DNA of 64,000 nucleotides from Opitutales bacterium (GTDB taxonomy: Bacteria > Verrucomicrobiota > Verrucomicrobiia > Opitutales > Coraliomargaritaceae), in contig JABBCA010000061.1 of the NCBI GenBank assembly GCA_018607135.1, positions 1 through 64,000 of the forward strand, read 5' to 3'. Positions 1 to 6,274 of this stretch are shown piece after piece. The position numbers and the translations under genes are program-made. The first letter of the stretch is position 1. Each line of letters begins with the position of its first letter. Below the pieces are notes generated by a model, which was given only the letters and a program-made list of their open reading frames with translations, was not told the DNA's origin and did not search any database.

Positions 1-29
1 CCGTATGAGTGGTGGTGTGGGAGGGCTCC

Positions 30-326
30 TCAGTGATGGGGAGTCCTATCCCGATATACCTCCGATTTGTCCATTCGGTCAAATTTGAAAGGTAGGCTTG
101 GTTCTAATTTCTTTCTTCCTGTTAGCTTACGCCAGAACGTTCCCGGCCAGTAGAAAATCCAAAGTGCATATCCCAACGGCCATACGCAAACCGCGACCAA
201 GAGTGTATTTCGAATCGGTGAATCATTCATTCTTTTTGATTCGAGGAAAACATGAATGAGGGTTGCCAAGTAGATTAGCAAAAAAATCAGGTTAACCAAC
301 TCGCCTTCTGTTTTTGGTTCATTCAT
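30..326 (-). CDS. Two-TM hypothetical membrane protein, last cassette ORF in the window
   Basis: This is a protein of about 98 residues that I do not recognise. Two hydrophobic stretches are visible, roughly residues 12-30 and 38-60, the second with a W/Y-rich IFYWPGTFW segment. A basic, polar tail follows (KLTGRKK). I chose the ATG at 326 (MNEPKTEG), because an in-frame start 10 codons further upstream lies inside the palindromic sequence at 335-352. It is on the minus strand like the other small genes left of intI and is separated from the DUF2442 gene by a large inverted repeat, so it is probably a cassette gene. Its function is unknown. Confidence 0.55.
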   Translation of the reverse strand: MNEPKTEGELVNLIFLLIYLATLIHVFLESKRMNDSPIRNTLLVAVCVWPLGYALWIFYWPGTFWRKLTGRKKLEPSLPFKFDRMDKSEVYRDRTPHH

Positions 327-334
327 TTTTTTAG

Positions 335-482
335 ATCGCTCCCCGAGCTGGGGCACAAGTGATGGAACTGGAGCAAGCTTGCTTGCGCAAGTGTAATCGC
401 GCAGTTGCCCCTAGCGGGTTGATGGAGGGCGCTTCGCGCCCGGAGTCGACTCGCTAGGGCGAAGCCCAGCTCGGGGAGCGAT
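335..482. repeat. 148-bp palindromic region with perfect 18-bp arms, possible long attC-like site
   Basis: Positions 335-352 and 465-482 are perfect 18-bp inverted repeats (ATCGCTCCCCGAGCTGGG and its complement). Nested inside are a GGGCGC/GCGCCC hairpin (about 427-441) and CGCTAGGG/CCCTAGCG arms. The structure sits just after the stop of the DUF2442 gene and just before the start of the next minus-strand ORF, exactly where a cassette recombination site would be. It does not share the loop of sites A, B and C and has no clear GTTRRRY core, so the attC reading is an inference from position and fold. Confidence 0.5.
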
Positions 483-503
483 GAGGCGCAGCCTCGTCGT
501 TGA

Positions 504-752
504 CTACGCCGTCTTGATCTGCCTTAGAGATGAGTGGATGAAGTCAGGTGCGAAATCGGCACCATTCGGCCAAGTCAAGGTGTGACCTTCTAGTGTAAAC
601 TCCTTGAAAAAGTCGATGTCCTTCAGGGGGGCAAACACGGTTCCATCGAGTTCATTTACTAAATCGACTTCGCCTTCGGTTCCATCGCTGAATCTTACCC
701 AGATCCTGTATCCGTCTAAATGCTCAGCTTCTTTAATGTGTGGGAATTTCAT
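504..752 (-). CDS. DUF2442 domain protein
   Basis: This 82-residue protein starts at the ATG at 752 (MKFPHIKEAEHLDG), with the family pattern of an N-terminal 'Y-R-I-W-V-x-F-x-D-G-x-x-x-x-V-D-L' strand and a C-terminal 'L-x-W-P-N-G-A-D-x-x-P-D' motif. An in-frame extension of 18 codons upstream overlaps the DUF4160 gene and is not likely to be used. The start overlaps the stop of the upstream gene as TAATG, which suggests translational coupling. DUF2442 proteins are often found next to DUF4160 proteins, and such pairs have been suspected of being toxin-antitoxin modules. The molecular function is unknown. The ORF lies between two palindromic sites and is a likely cassette gene. Confidence 0.75.
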   Translation of the reverse strand: MKFPHIKEAEHLDGYRIWVRFSDGTEGEVDLVNELDGTVFAPLKDIDFFKEFTLEGHTLTWPNGADFAPDFIHSSLRQIKTA

Positions 753-1009
753 TATTCTAGGGGTTGAATTGGTTCTAGTGGTTCGCGCTGTTCGGCAAGC
801 TTCCAATCCTGCAGCAGCTCATCTTTGTGGAGCTCATACCATTCGAGAACAGCCTTTAGGGCTCTTTTCGGGAAATGTCCAGTAATCACGCCTGTGAGTA
901 TATCTATAGTTACTTCGTATTCACCATACTCTGCATGGAAGTGCGGAGGCGCATGATCGCGATAATACATGCGGATGATGATTCCTAGAAATCTGGATAT
1001 TTCGGGCAT
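752..1009 (-). CDS. DUF4160 domain protein
   Basis: This 85-residue protein carries the DUF4160 signature: MPEISRFLGIIIRMYYRDHAPPHFHAEY, with the conserved 'F-x-G-I-x-I-x-M-Y-x-x-D-H-x-P-P-H-F-H-A-x-Y' pattern at residues 7-27, followed by 'R-A-L-K-A-V-L-E-W' in a helix. It is the first gene of a two-gene unit whose stop codon overlaps the DUF2442 start. The His-rich N-terminus could bind metal or nucleic acid, but no activity is established. Palindromic site B lies about 50 bp upstream, so the pair probably forms one two-gene cassette, transcribed away from intI. Confidence 0.8.
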   Translation of the reverse strand: MPEISRFLGIIIRMYYRDHAPPHFHAEYGEYEVTIDILTGVITGHFPKRALKAVLEWYELHKDELLQDWKLAEQREPLEPIQPLE

Positions 1010-1060
1010 TTTGAAATGCTAAAGCTTAAAAATTGGAATTTCAATTCTTTTGCAGATCGT

Positions 1061-1113
1061 GGAGGATGAGCGATAGATGAGCGCCAGCGAAATCTATTGA
1101 GTCGCTCGACTGG
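1061..1113 (-). other. attC-like palindromic site B
   Basis: On the plus strand the stem is GAGCG-ATAGAT (1068-1078), loop GAGCGCCAGCGAA (1079-1091), then ATCTAT (1092-1097), a five-base bulge TGAGT and CGCTC (1103-1107), ending in CGACTGG. Site A has the same 13-base loop outline (GAGCGnnAGCGAA) and the same end, but a different complementary stem. Unequal arms with extrahelical bases are typical of integron attC sites. The canonical core triplet context (GTTRRRY) is absent. The mobile element at 1111-3560 abuts the site. Confidence 0.6.
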
Positions 1114-1161
1114 TTGAACGAAGCCGCTTCGCGGCAATTGTTTATGTGTAAATAGTAGTGG

Positions 1162-2130
1162 TTGTCATCGTTGGCCGCCAGCAGGATGCTGACGACCCTA
1201 TGTCTAGTAAAAAAAACATCACCAGTAGAGTATTCTCACGAGTATAAGTCAATGCGCCGTTACGCGGAGCATTTGCAATTGCAGGATTTCCGCTTGCGGA
1301 CGATGCAGGGGTATTATCGCCACATGCGGCTGATCTGGCAGCACTTCAAGTCAGACCCCAGTGGATTAAGTGAGGAGCAGCTGCGTCAATACTACGTGCA
1401 CAAACGCACCGAGGGCGGTTGGGCGCCGAAGAGTTGCCGCCAATCTCTAGCGGCGGCGAAGCACTTTTATCGGGGGATGCTGGGGAAGAAGTATACTTCG
1501 CTCGATGCAATTAAGGCACGTGACCGGGAGACCTTACCCACTGTGTTGACCGTGGACGAGTTGCGCCGGCTGTTTGCTCATGTGAAGTTTAATCGTTACC
1601 GTGTGCCACTGCTGTTGATCTACGCCTGCGGGTTGCGGGTGAACGAGTGCACGCATTTGACGGTGGACGACATCGATGGTCCGGGGAACCGACTGTTCAT
1701 TCGCGATGGCAAGGGCGGGAAGGATCGTTACACGATTTTGAGCACGCCGGTCTATCGGCTGTTGCAGGACTACTGGCGCCAGCACAAGAACCCGAAGTGG
1801 CTGTTTCCTTCGGTGGGTCGTGGTCGTTGTGTAAACGCAGCCGCTCGCATGGGTGCGTCCTGCGAGCCGATGCAATCACATGGGCTCGGCCTGCGTCTGC
1901 TGGAGGCCGCTCGTGCGGCGGGGATCACCAAGCAGGTGACCTGTCATATTTTGCGCCATAGTTTTGCCACACACCTGGCGGCAGCGGGTGTGCCGCTACA
2001 TCAGCTGCAGTCTTACCTCGGCCATGCGCATATCGAGACGACGACGGTTTACACGCACTTGATGCCGATCAATCACATTGAAGCGATTGGCCATATCGAC
2101 GGGCTGATCGAGCCGATCTTGCGGCGCTGA
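1162..2130 (+). CDS. Tyrosine recombinase of the IS91-like element
   Basis: This is a phage-integrase-family tyrosine recombinase of up to 322 residues. The N-terminal core-binding (SAM-like) domain is at about 28-110 and the catalytic domain at 125-315. The catalytic residues are visible: R159 (GLRVNE), K184 (DGKGGKDR), H262-x-x-R265 (HILRHSFATH), H288 (LGHAH) and Y297 (YTH). It lacks the extra patch that marks integron integrases, so it is Xer-like in size. The listed start is a TTG; an ATG at 1186 or 1252 (MRRYAEHLQL) is also possible. The stop is directly followed by the transposase start, which indicates a two-gene operon. Tyrosine recombinases accompany several IS91-family transposases. 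Its role in transposition is not settled. Confidence 0.9.
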   Translation: MSSLAASRMLTTLCLVKKTSPVEYSHEYKSMRRYAEHLQLQDFRLRTMQGYYRHMRLIWQHFKSDPSGLSEEQLRQYYVHKRTEGGWAPKSCRQSLAAAKHFYRGMLGKKYTSLDAIKARDRETLPTVLTVDELRRLFAHVKFNRYRVPLLLIYACGLRVNECTHLTVDDIDGPGNRLFIRDGKGGKDRYTILSTPVYRLLQDYWRQHKNPKWLFPSVGRGRCVNAAARMGASCEPMQSHGLGLRLLEAARAAGITKQVTCHILRHSFATHLAAAGVPLHQLQSYLGHAHIETTTVYTHLMPINHIEAIGHIDGLIEPILRR

Positions 2131-2132
2131 GC

Positions 2133-3284
2133 GTGTCGGGTTGCAGGCAATCAATTAGCCTGCGTCCGCAAGCCGATCACTCACCGAGCGTGATGGATGT
2201 GATCGAACACTTTATCGAACCCTTTTGGGCACGGTATAGCGGCTCGATCACTGTGGAGCAGCGCAAGGCCTTACAGGCGACCCTCCAGTGCCGCACCCCG
2301 GCACTGGGTGGGCATCGTTATGCCTGCAACTGTGGCCAAACCCACCATGCGTTCCATAGTTGTAATCATCGGTTGTGCCCACAGTGCGGCGCAGCCGATA
2401 CCGCGCAGTGGGTGCACAAGCAGATGGGTAAGCTGCTGCCCGTGCCTTACTTCATGATCACCTTTACGCTGCCCGAGGAGCTACGCTCCGTCATGCTCGG
2501 CAACCGCCGCGCGATGGAGCTGTTCTTTCAGTGCAGCTCGCAGGCTATCAGCGAGTTACTCGCCGATCCTAAACGCACCGGTTTTGCACGCAGTGGCTTC
2601 TTCGGCGTGTTCCAGAGCTGGACGCAGGAGATGCGCTATCATCCGCACATCCATTATATCGTGCCAGGTGTCGGCTTGACCGAAGACGATCAGCTCAAGC
2701 ATCTGAAAAATCCAAAGTGGCTGATCTATGCCGAGCCGTTTGCCAGACGCCTGCGGACTCTACTGGCCAACCAACTGCTTGATGCAGACCTGATTGAGAA
2801 GCGGCTGTTCTGGCAACTCGTGAAAATGGACTGGAACGCTGCGGTCGATCCCGCCGGCTCGGGTGAAAACGCCGTCAAGTATCTCGGCAAATATGTGCAG
2901 CGCAGCGTCATCAGTGATGGCCGCGTGTTGGCGATCGAAGGCGATCGCGTGTGCATCCGTATCAAGAATCGCGATACAAAAACGTATGAGACGCGTAGCA
3001 TGAGTGGCGTAGAGTTCATCCACCGCTACTTGTTACACGCCTTGCCTGCACGCTTTCACCGTATCCGTTATCGCGGCTTCCTCCATGCCCGGGGCAAACC
3101 TAAGTTGCAGTGGCTTCAACTGCTGCTGGACGCACGCATTGCCAAGGCTGTAGAACCGCCCAAACCCGCACATGCTGGATACCTCTGCCCGCGCTGCGGC
3201 ACGCCCATGCGGCGAACCAGTCGCCACGCACGTGCGCCTCCCGCCGAGCGCAATCAACACTTTTTCAATGTCGTTGCCGCATGA
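2133..3284 (+). CDS. IS91-family HUH transposase
   Basis: This 383-residue Y2-type transposase has an N-terminal zinc-binding domain (C65, C67, C77, C82, C85 in CNCGQTHHAFHSCNHRLCPQC), the HUH metal motif HPHIHYIV (H172, H174) and two catalytic tyrosines spaced as in IS91 (Y250 and Y254 in KYLGKYV). A C-terminal CPRC knuckle (352-355) may complete a second zinc site. It starts with GTG two bases after the recombinase stop; an ATG at 2193 is an alternative. The family moves by a rolling-circle-like single-strand mechanism. The ORF looks intact, so the element may still be active. Confidence 0.92.
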   Translation: MSGCRQSISLRPQADHSPSVMDVIEHFIEPFWARYSGSITVEQRKALQATLQCRTPALGGHRYACNCGQTHHAFHSCNHRLCPQCGAADTAQWVHKQMGKLLPVPYFMITFTLPEELRSVMLGNRRAMELFFQCSSQAISELLADPKRTGFARSGFFGVFQSWTQEMRYHPHIHYIVPGVGLTEDDQLKHLKNPKWLIYAEPFARRLRTLLANQLLDADLIEKRLFWQLVKMDWNAAVDPAGSGENAVKYLGKYVQRSVISDGRVLAIEGDRVCIRIKNRDTKTYETRSMSGVEFIHRYLLHALPARFHRIRYRGFLHARGKPKLQWLQLLLDARIAKAVEPPKPAHAGYLCPRCGTPMRRTSRHARAPPAERNQHFFNVVAA

Positions 3285-3555
3285 CCTCTCGCGATCATCA
3301 GCGCATCGATGCCATCCATCCTACTCCATCTCTGGGCAGGCTGTATCCGCTTGCGCCTCCATTGCAAATGCGCTCCAAATCCGACCGATTGACGCTCAAC
3401 TTCGTGCCTCAGCCCCATTCGTGGAGTATCCGAATTGCACCGAAACACTCCCGATCATCCCTTGGCAGTTCTCTGGCTCTGCTTGCCTCATCGAAGCGAA
3501 AAATAGAAATCGCCTAAGTTCGTAAGCAACAGGCGCTCAGCGGCTTGTTCAACCA
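3285..3555 (+). other. Noncoding right end of the IS91-like element
   Basis: About 270 bp follow the transposase stop without a convincing gene. The last 25 bases (3532-3555) are the right inverted end, GGCGCTCAGCGGCTTGTTC followed by AACCA. In IS91 elements the origin end lies downstream of the transposase and next to a GTTC/CTTG-type tetranucleotide, and CTTGTTC at 3544-3550 fits. Overlapping ORFs in this stretch have no recognisable domain. Confidence 0.5.
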
Positions 3556-3560
3556 TGGTT

Positions 3561-4067
3561 CTAGTTCGATTTTCGCGAGCTCAATCGACAAGAACCTTTA
3601 TTGTTCGCTTTTATACTTTCCAAGGAAGCTCTAGGCATTCCATTACAAAGCATTGGGGTTGAGATCGTCATCCAATGAATCCACGACTTTGTGGAATCGT
3701 CGTATGCATCTAATGTCACACCTCCCCAGGAAGTATTTATTTTGAACTCTGCGTCCATCACGGCAGTGCCAATAATCTTGAACCATCCGCCTTTTCCATC
3801 TGGTTGCCAGAATGTGATTTCCGTAGTCGGCAATCCAGATGTAAAACGTCTAGTAGTATAGCATAATTCTACATTCTTTCCCTTCCACATTATGGTGAAC
3901 TTTTCGATCCAACCTCCAAAGGTGCAATCTGATACCCACGCATCTAGAAGCTCATATGAACTAAAATATTCAGGTGGCTCCACTTCATTACTTGGGGCTG
4001 GTTCGGCTGCTAAGTGACATGCCAAGAGTAGAAATAAAAGCGCTTTGGATAGATGCATTCTATTCAT
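3561..4067 (-). CDS. Secreted hypothetical protein, cassette ORF
   Basis: This is a 168-residue protein that I do not recognise. Residues 1-21 form a signal peptide (MNRMHLSKALLFLLLACHLAAE); a start at the internal ATG three codons later is equally possible. The mature part is rich in W, T and aromatic beta-strand patterns (WKGKNVELCYTTRRF, ITFWQPDGKGGWFKIIG) and has four cysteines, which suggests a small beta-rich periplasmic or surface protein. The last residues are basic (RLSSRKSN). The stop codon at 3561 directly touches the TGGTT repeat at the end of the mobile element, which has cut this ORF off from its recombination site B. It is on the same strand as the other cassette genes. Confidence 0.6.
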   Translation of the reverse strand: MNRMHLSKALLFLLLACHLAAEPAPSNEVEPPEYFSSYELLDAWVSDCTFGGWIEKFTIMWKGKNVELCYTTRRFTSGLPTTEITFWQPDGKGGWFKIIGTAVMDAEFKINTSWGGVTLDAYDDSTKSWIHWMTISTPMLCNGMPRASLESIKANNKGSCRLSSRKSN

Positions 4068-4090
4068 TTAATTTTTCTCTAGCGAACGTA

Positions 4091-4140
4091 GAGCACTATC
4101 GACGGAGTGAGGCACGAACGGAGTTGATAGCTGCGACTGG
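4091..4140 (-). other. attC-like palindromic site C
   Basis: CTATC (4096-4100) pairs with GATAG (4126-4130), flanked by AG/CT pairs with a small bulge, and the site ends in CGACTGG as do A and B. The interior contains TGAGGCACGAAC, a shortened form of the A/B loop GAGCGnnAGCGAA, and a direct repeat ACGGAGT in place of a second stem. It lies between the 33-residue ORF and the secreted protein gene. It is the weakest of the three copies. Confidence 0.5.
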
Positions 4141-4197
4141 ATATACCCCTTCGCTTGGCCCCATGCCCTGAATCTGTGCCATCGCTTCCATGCTCAT
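4096..4197 (-). CDS. 33-residue cassette ORF ending inside site C
   Basis: The ORF reads MSMEAMAQIQGMGPSEGVYP followed by VAAINSVRASLRR, and stops with TAG inside the CTATC arm of site C. There is no strong ribosome binding site (AAATTAAATC before the ATG). It is the only reasonable ORF in the roughly 190-bp stretch between sites A and C, and cassette genes typically end within or beside their attC site, as the neighbouring 137-residue ORF also does. The rest of that stretch (4198-4330) is AT-rich and only holds a 14-codon reading frame starting MKESNSSDWW. Whether either is translated is not known. Confidence 0.35.
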   Translation of the reverse strand: MSMEAMAQIQGMGPSEGVYPVAAINSVRASLRR

Positions 4198-4330
4198 GAT
4201 TTAATTTATTTAGATTGGTTTAAGGTGGTTAGAATCTGAATCTCTTCAATTTTATTTTCACTCAAACCCTAAATCTGATTAGCCCACCAATCACTCGAAT
4301 TTGACTCCTTCATTTTCTGTATATCGGTGA

Positions 4331-4379
4331 GAGGACTAATGAGTGAGCGGTAGCGAAACTCATTGAGTCACTCGACTGG
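4331..4379 (-). other. attC-like palindromic site A
   Basis: GACTAATGAGT (4334-4344) pairs with ACTCATT-g-AGTC (4358-4369), with one extrahelical base and a 13-base loop GAGCGGTAGCGAA; the site ends in CACTCGACTGG. The loop outline and the right end match site B, whereas the stem sequence differs and stays complementary, so the fold seems to be what is conserved. The stop of the 137-residue ORF lies inside the site at 4360. This is what an attC site of a minus-strand cassette would look like, apart from the missing GTTRRRY core. Confidence 0.6.
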
Positions 4380-4773
4380 ATAGATCCTCAGTGCGATCCT
4401 TCAGGAGTTCAAGGACTTCCTCCGGTAAAGACTTCCTGACGAATCGAAATTCCTTTTTTTCAAATTTGATGATAAACGACACTAAATCGTCCTCGACTAT
4501 AGAAAATTGCTCCCAGTTCGCATTCCATTCTTTCTTTTTTCGAGTGATCTGGATCCCGCCCTTGCTGATTTTGAGCGACTGAGAGGAGTTAAGTCCGTCA
4601 TAGATATTGAATATTCCGGCAACGATCAGGCATATCCAAGCGGTAAGGCCAAACCATTCTACGGGAGGTTTTATTTGGTTCAAATAGGTGAGACTGAGGA
4701 TCAGATAAGCAACGCCGCCACCGATTTGCCATTTTCGACCGTAGGGGGCTATTCTGTATTCAGATTCTTTCAT
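4360..4773 (-). CDS. Two-TM hypothetical protein with PH-like C-terminus, first cassette ORF
   Basis: This 137-residue protein has two membrane segments (about 17-32 and 39-57) and then a cytoplasmic beta-rich half: SLKISKGGIQITRKKKEWNA, then SIVEDDLVSFIIKFEKKEFRFVRKS and a closing helix. That pattern is like bacterial PH-type or YcxB-like domains, but I would not assign a family. It is the ORF closest to the integrase, divergent from it, with 108 bp between the two starts, which is the position of the first and usually best-expressed cassette of an integron. Its stop lies in palindromic site A. The base composition is clearly more AT-rich than the neighbouring core genes. Confidence 0.6.
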   Translation of the reverse strand: MKESEYRIAPYGRKWQIGGGVAYLILSLTYLNQIKPPVEWFGLTAWICLIVAGIFNIYDGLNSSQSLKISKGGIQITRKKKEWNANWEQFSIVEDDLVSFIIKFEKKEFRFVRKSLPEEVLELLKDRTEDLSSRVTQ

Positions 4774-4881
4774 CTATCAAGTTATTATTACATTTTGTGA
4801 TATTCTTCTGAAAAATAACACTTTGGAGTATTTTAGACTAGTCAAAGTTATAGTTCATTAGTGTGATAATATGAAAAGAGA
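4774..4881. promoter_or_regulatory. intI/cassette divergent control region with repeated GTGATA half-sites
   Basis: This AT-rich gap would have to hold the integrase promoter, the cassette promoter and the attI site. GTGATA half-sites occur at 4797, 4863 and 4895 on the plus strand and in inverse orientation (TATCAC) at 4886. They form a 15-bp palindrome TATCAC-AAC-GTGATA (4886-4900) over the integrase start and a wider pair GTGATAA/TTATCAC (4863-4869/4885-4891). They could be repressor or integrase binding sites. No LexA-like CTGT-N8-ACAG box and no GTTRRRY attI core were seen. Confidence 0.4.
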
Positions 4882-6237
4882 ATGTTATCACAACGTGATA
4901 TTATGATTAAATTGCCATTAGAAACCTTTAAGTTGTATCAAGCGCGTTTGAATGCGCTTGGGATTCCAAATACTCAACATCCTCATTACACGAAATGGGT
5001 TCGGTATTATTTAGATTATGAGGCGAAGTATGGGCAAGGGGTAGAAAATTCAAAGTTGATCGATGCATTCTTAGCGAAGCTTACGAGTAAGGGGCAGTCT
5101 TCAGGTTTGCGTAGCCAGGCTCGTAAGGCAGTTGAAACTTACTTCGAACTCAGTGATGAGCCGCTGCATGGATCTTCTTTGCCCAAATCAAAATTGCAGG
5201 CGGTTTCTGAGCCGAAGCCCAAATATGGCCCGAAGCCACCATCGGTTGCTAAGGAGCCAGGAATCCCTCAGGATTGGTCTGACTTGGAGCGTGCGATGAC
5301 TGGCGAGATTACCCGGCGAAATTATTCGCCGAAAACATTGAGCACTTACCTGACATGGGTGCGGCGTTTTGGGAATTATACGGGGCATCTGCCAGTTGAA
5401 GCAATTACTGACGACTCGGCTAAGGACTTTTTAACGGACCTTGCGGTAAAAAAGCATGTGGTGGCTTCAACACAGAATCAGGCCTTTCATGCGCTGCTGT
5501 TTCTGTTTCGTCATGTCCTGCAGCGAGAGTATGAGCTAGGTGATCGCGTGATTCGGGCCAAAGTTAGCAAGTATATACCGACGGTATTGACGCGGCCTGA
5601 AGTGGATACGGTGCTGGGAATTCTGGAGTATCCCTACAATTTGATCGTTTCGATGCTCTATGGTTGTGGTTTGCGACTTTCGGAGTGTCTGAGTCTTCGG
5701 GTGAGTGATCTCGATTTCGAGGAAAACCTAGTGATCGTGCATGATGGTAAGGGTAAGAAGGATCGTTCGGTGCCGATGCCGAAGAAGCTTAAGGCGCAAT
5801 TGAAAAAGCAAGTGGGCCGTGTCGCCAAGCAATTGGAGCGTGATGTAGAGAGTCCGGAATTTGGGGGCGTCTTCATGCCCGAATTTCTGGGCAAGCGCCG
5901 CGCCCAAAGGGAAGCGCAGTTGCTGCAGTGGCAGTGGGTCTTTCCAGCTAAGAACTTATCGCTGGTGCCAGATGAGAAGCGCTACCGCCGGTATCATTGC
6001 TATCAGCAGCACTTGAGTTTGGCGATCCGGGCGGCTGTGAAGAAAGCGAAAATAGCAAAGCGGGTCTCTGCCCATACGTTTCGTCATTCCTTTGCCAGTC
6101 ATCTGTTGGCGGCGAATGTGGACTTACGCACGATTCAGGAGTTGCTCGGGCACGCCGATATCAAGACAACCATGATCTATACGCACACGGTGAAGAGTCG
6201 CACGAAGAAAGAGATGGTGAGCCCCTTGGACTTGTGA
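4882..6237 (+). CDS. intI: Integron-type tyrosine recombinase (IntI)
   Basis: This 451-residue integrase has the full catalytic set: R265 (CGLRLSE), K290 (DGKGKKDR), H398-x-x-R401 (AHTFRHSFASH), H424 (LLGH) and Y433 (TMIYTH). Between K290 and H398 lies the additional domain that defines integron integrases, at about 325-380, with QWQWVFPA, the RxH-like RRYHCYQQH and AIRAAVKKAKI; the C-terminus 'VSPLDL' also matches IntI proteins. The usual core-binding domain is at 132-225. Residues 1-125 are an extra N-terminal part, itself SAM-like (TKWVRYYLDYEAKYG, LRSQARKAVETYFEL), so the protein is about 110 residues longer than classical IntI (about 320-340). The start at 4882 could instead be the ATG at 4903. 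It is divergent from the small-gene array, as in standard integrons. Confidence 0.9.
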   Translation: MLSQRDIMIKLPLETFKLYQARLNALGIPNTQHPHYTKWVRYYLDYEAKYGQGVENSKLIDAFLAKLTSKGQSSGLRSQARKAVETYFELSDEPLHGSSLPKSKLQAVSEPKPKYGPKPPSVAKEPGIPQDWSDLERAMTGEITRRNYSPKTLSTYLTWVRRFGNYTGHLPVEAITDDSAKDFLTDLAVKKHVVASTQNQAFHALLFLFRHVLQREYELGDRVIRAKVSKYIPTVLTRPEVDTVLGILEYPYNLIVSMLYGCGLRLSECLSLRVSDLDFEENLVIVHDGKGKKDRSVPMPKKLKAQLKKQVGRVAKQLERDVESPEFGGVFMPEFLGKRRAQREAQLLQWQWVFPAKNLSLVPDEKRYRRYHCYQQHLSLAIRAAVKKAKIAKRVSAHTFRHSFASHLLAANVDLRTIQELLGHADIKTTMIYTHTVKSRTKKEMVSPLDL

Positions 6238-6274
6238 TGCCAGCCTTTCGGGTGCTGTATCGTTGGTCGCTCGC

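Larger units (their letters stand above)
1111..3560 (+). mobile_element. IS91-family element with accompanying tyrosine recombinase
   Basis: The element carries two plus-strand genes, a tyrosine recombinase and an HUH transposase, opposite in direction to the surrounding cassette ORFs. Its ends are imperfect inverted repeats: TGGTTGAACgAAGCCGCT at 1111 and, reversed, TGGTTGAAC-AAGCCGCT ending at 3555. The five bases TGGTT occur at 1111-1115 and again directly at 3556-3560, so a short target duplication is possible, although classical IS91 elements are not expected to make one. GAAC, the usual IS91 target tetranucleotide, is present at the ends. Removing the element would join the ORF at 3561-4067 to site B in the same way as other ORFs join their sites. 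Confidence 0.7.

Noticed and set aside
3110-3525. Two plus-strand frames overlapping the transposase 3' end
   Set aside because: They overlap the true transposase frame and the noncoding element end and show no domain.
1112-3554. Reading the GTTGAAC/GTTCAAC ends of the IS91-like element as the two cores of a split attC
   Set aside because: The order GTTGAAC...GTTCAAC is the reverse of a real attC (RYYYAAC...GTTRRRY); inverted element ends explain the pattern better.
3907-3913. ATCCAAC, a formal RYYYAAC match in the cassette region
   Set aside because: It is inside the secreted-protein ORF, has no partner core at attC distance and no hairpin, so it is a chance match.
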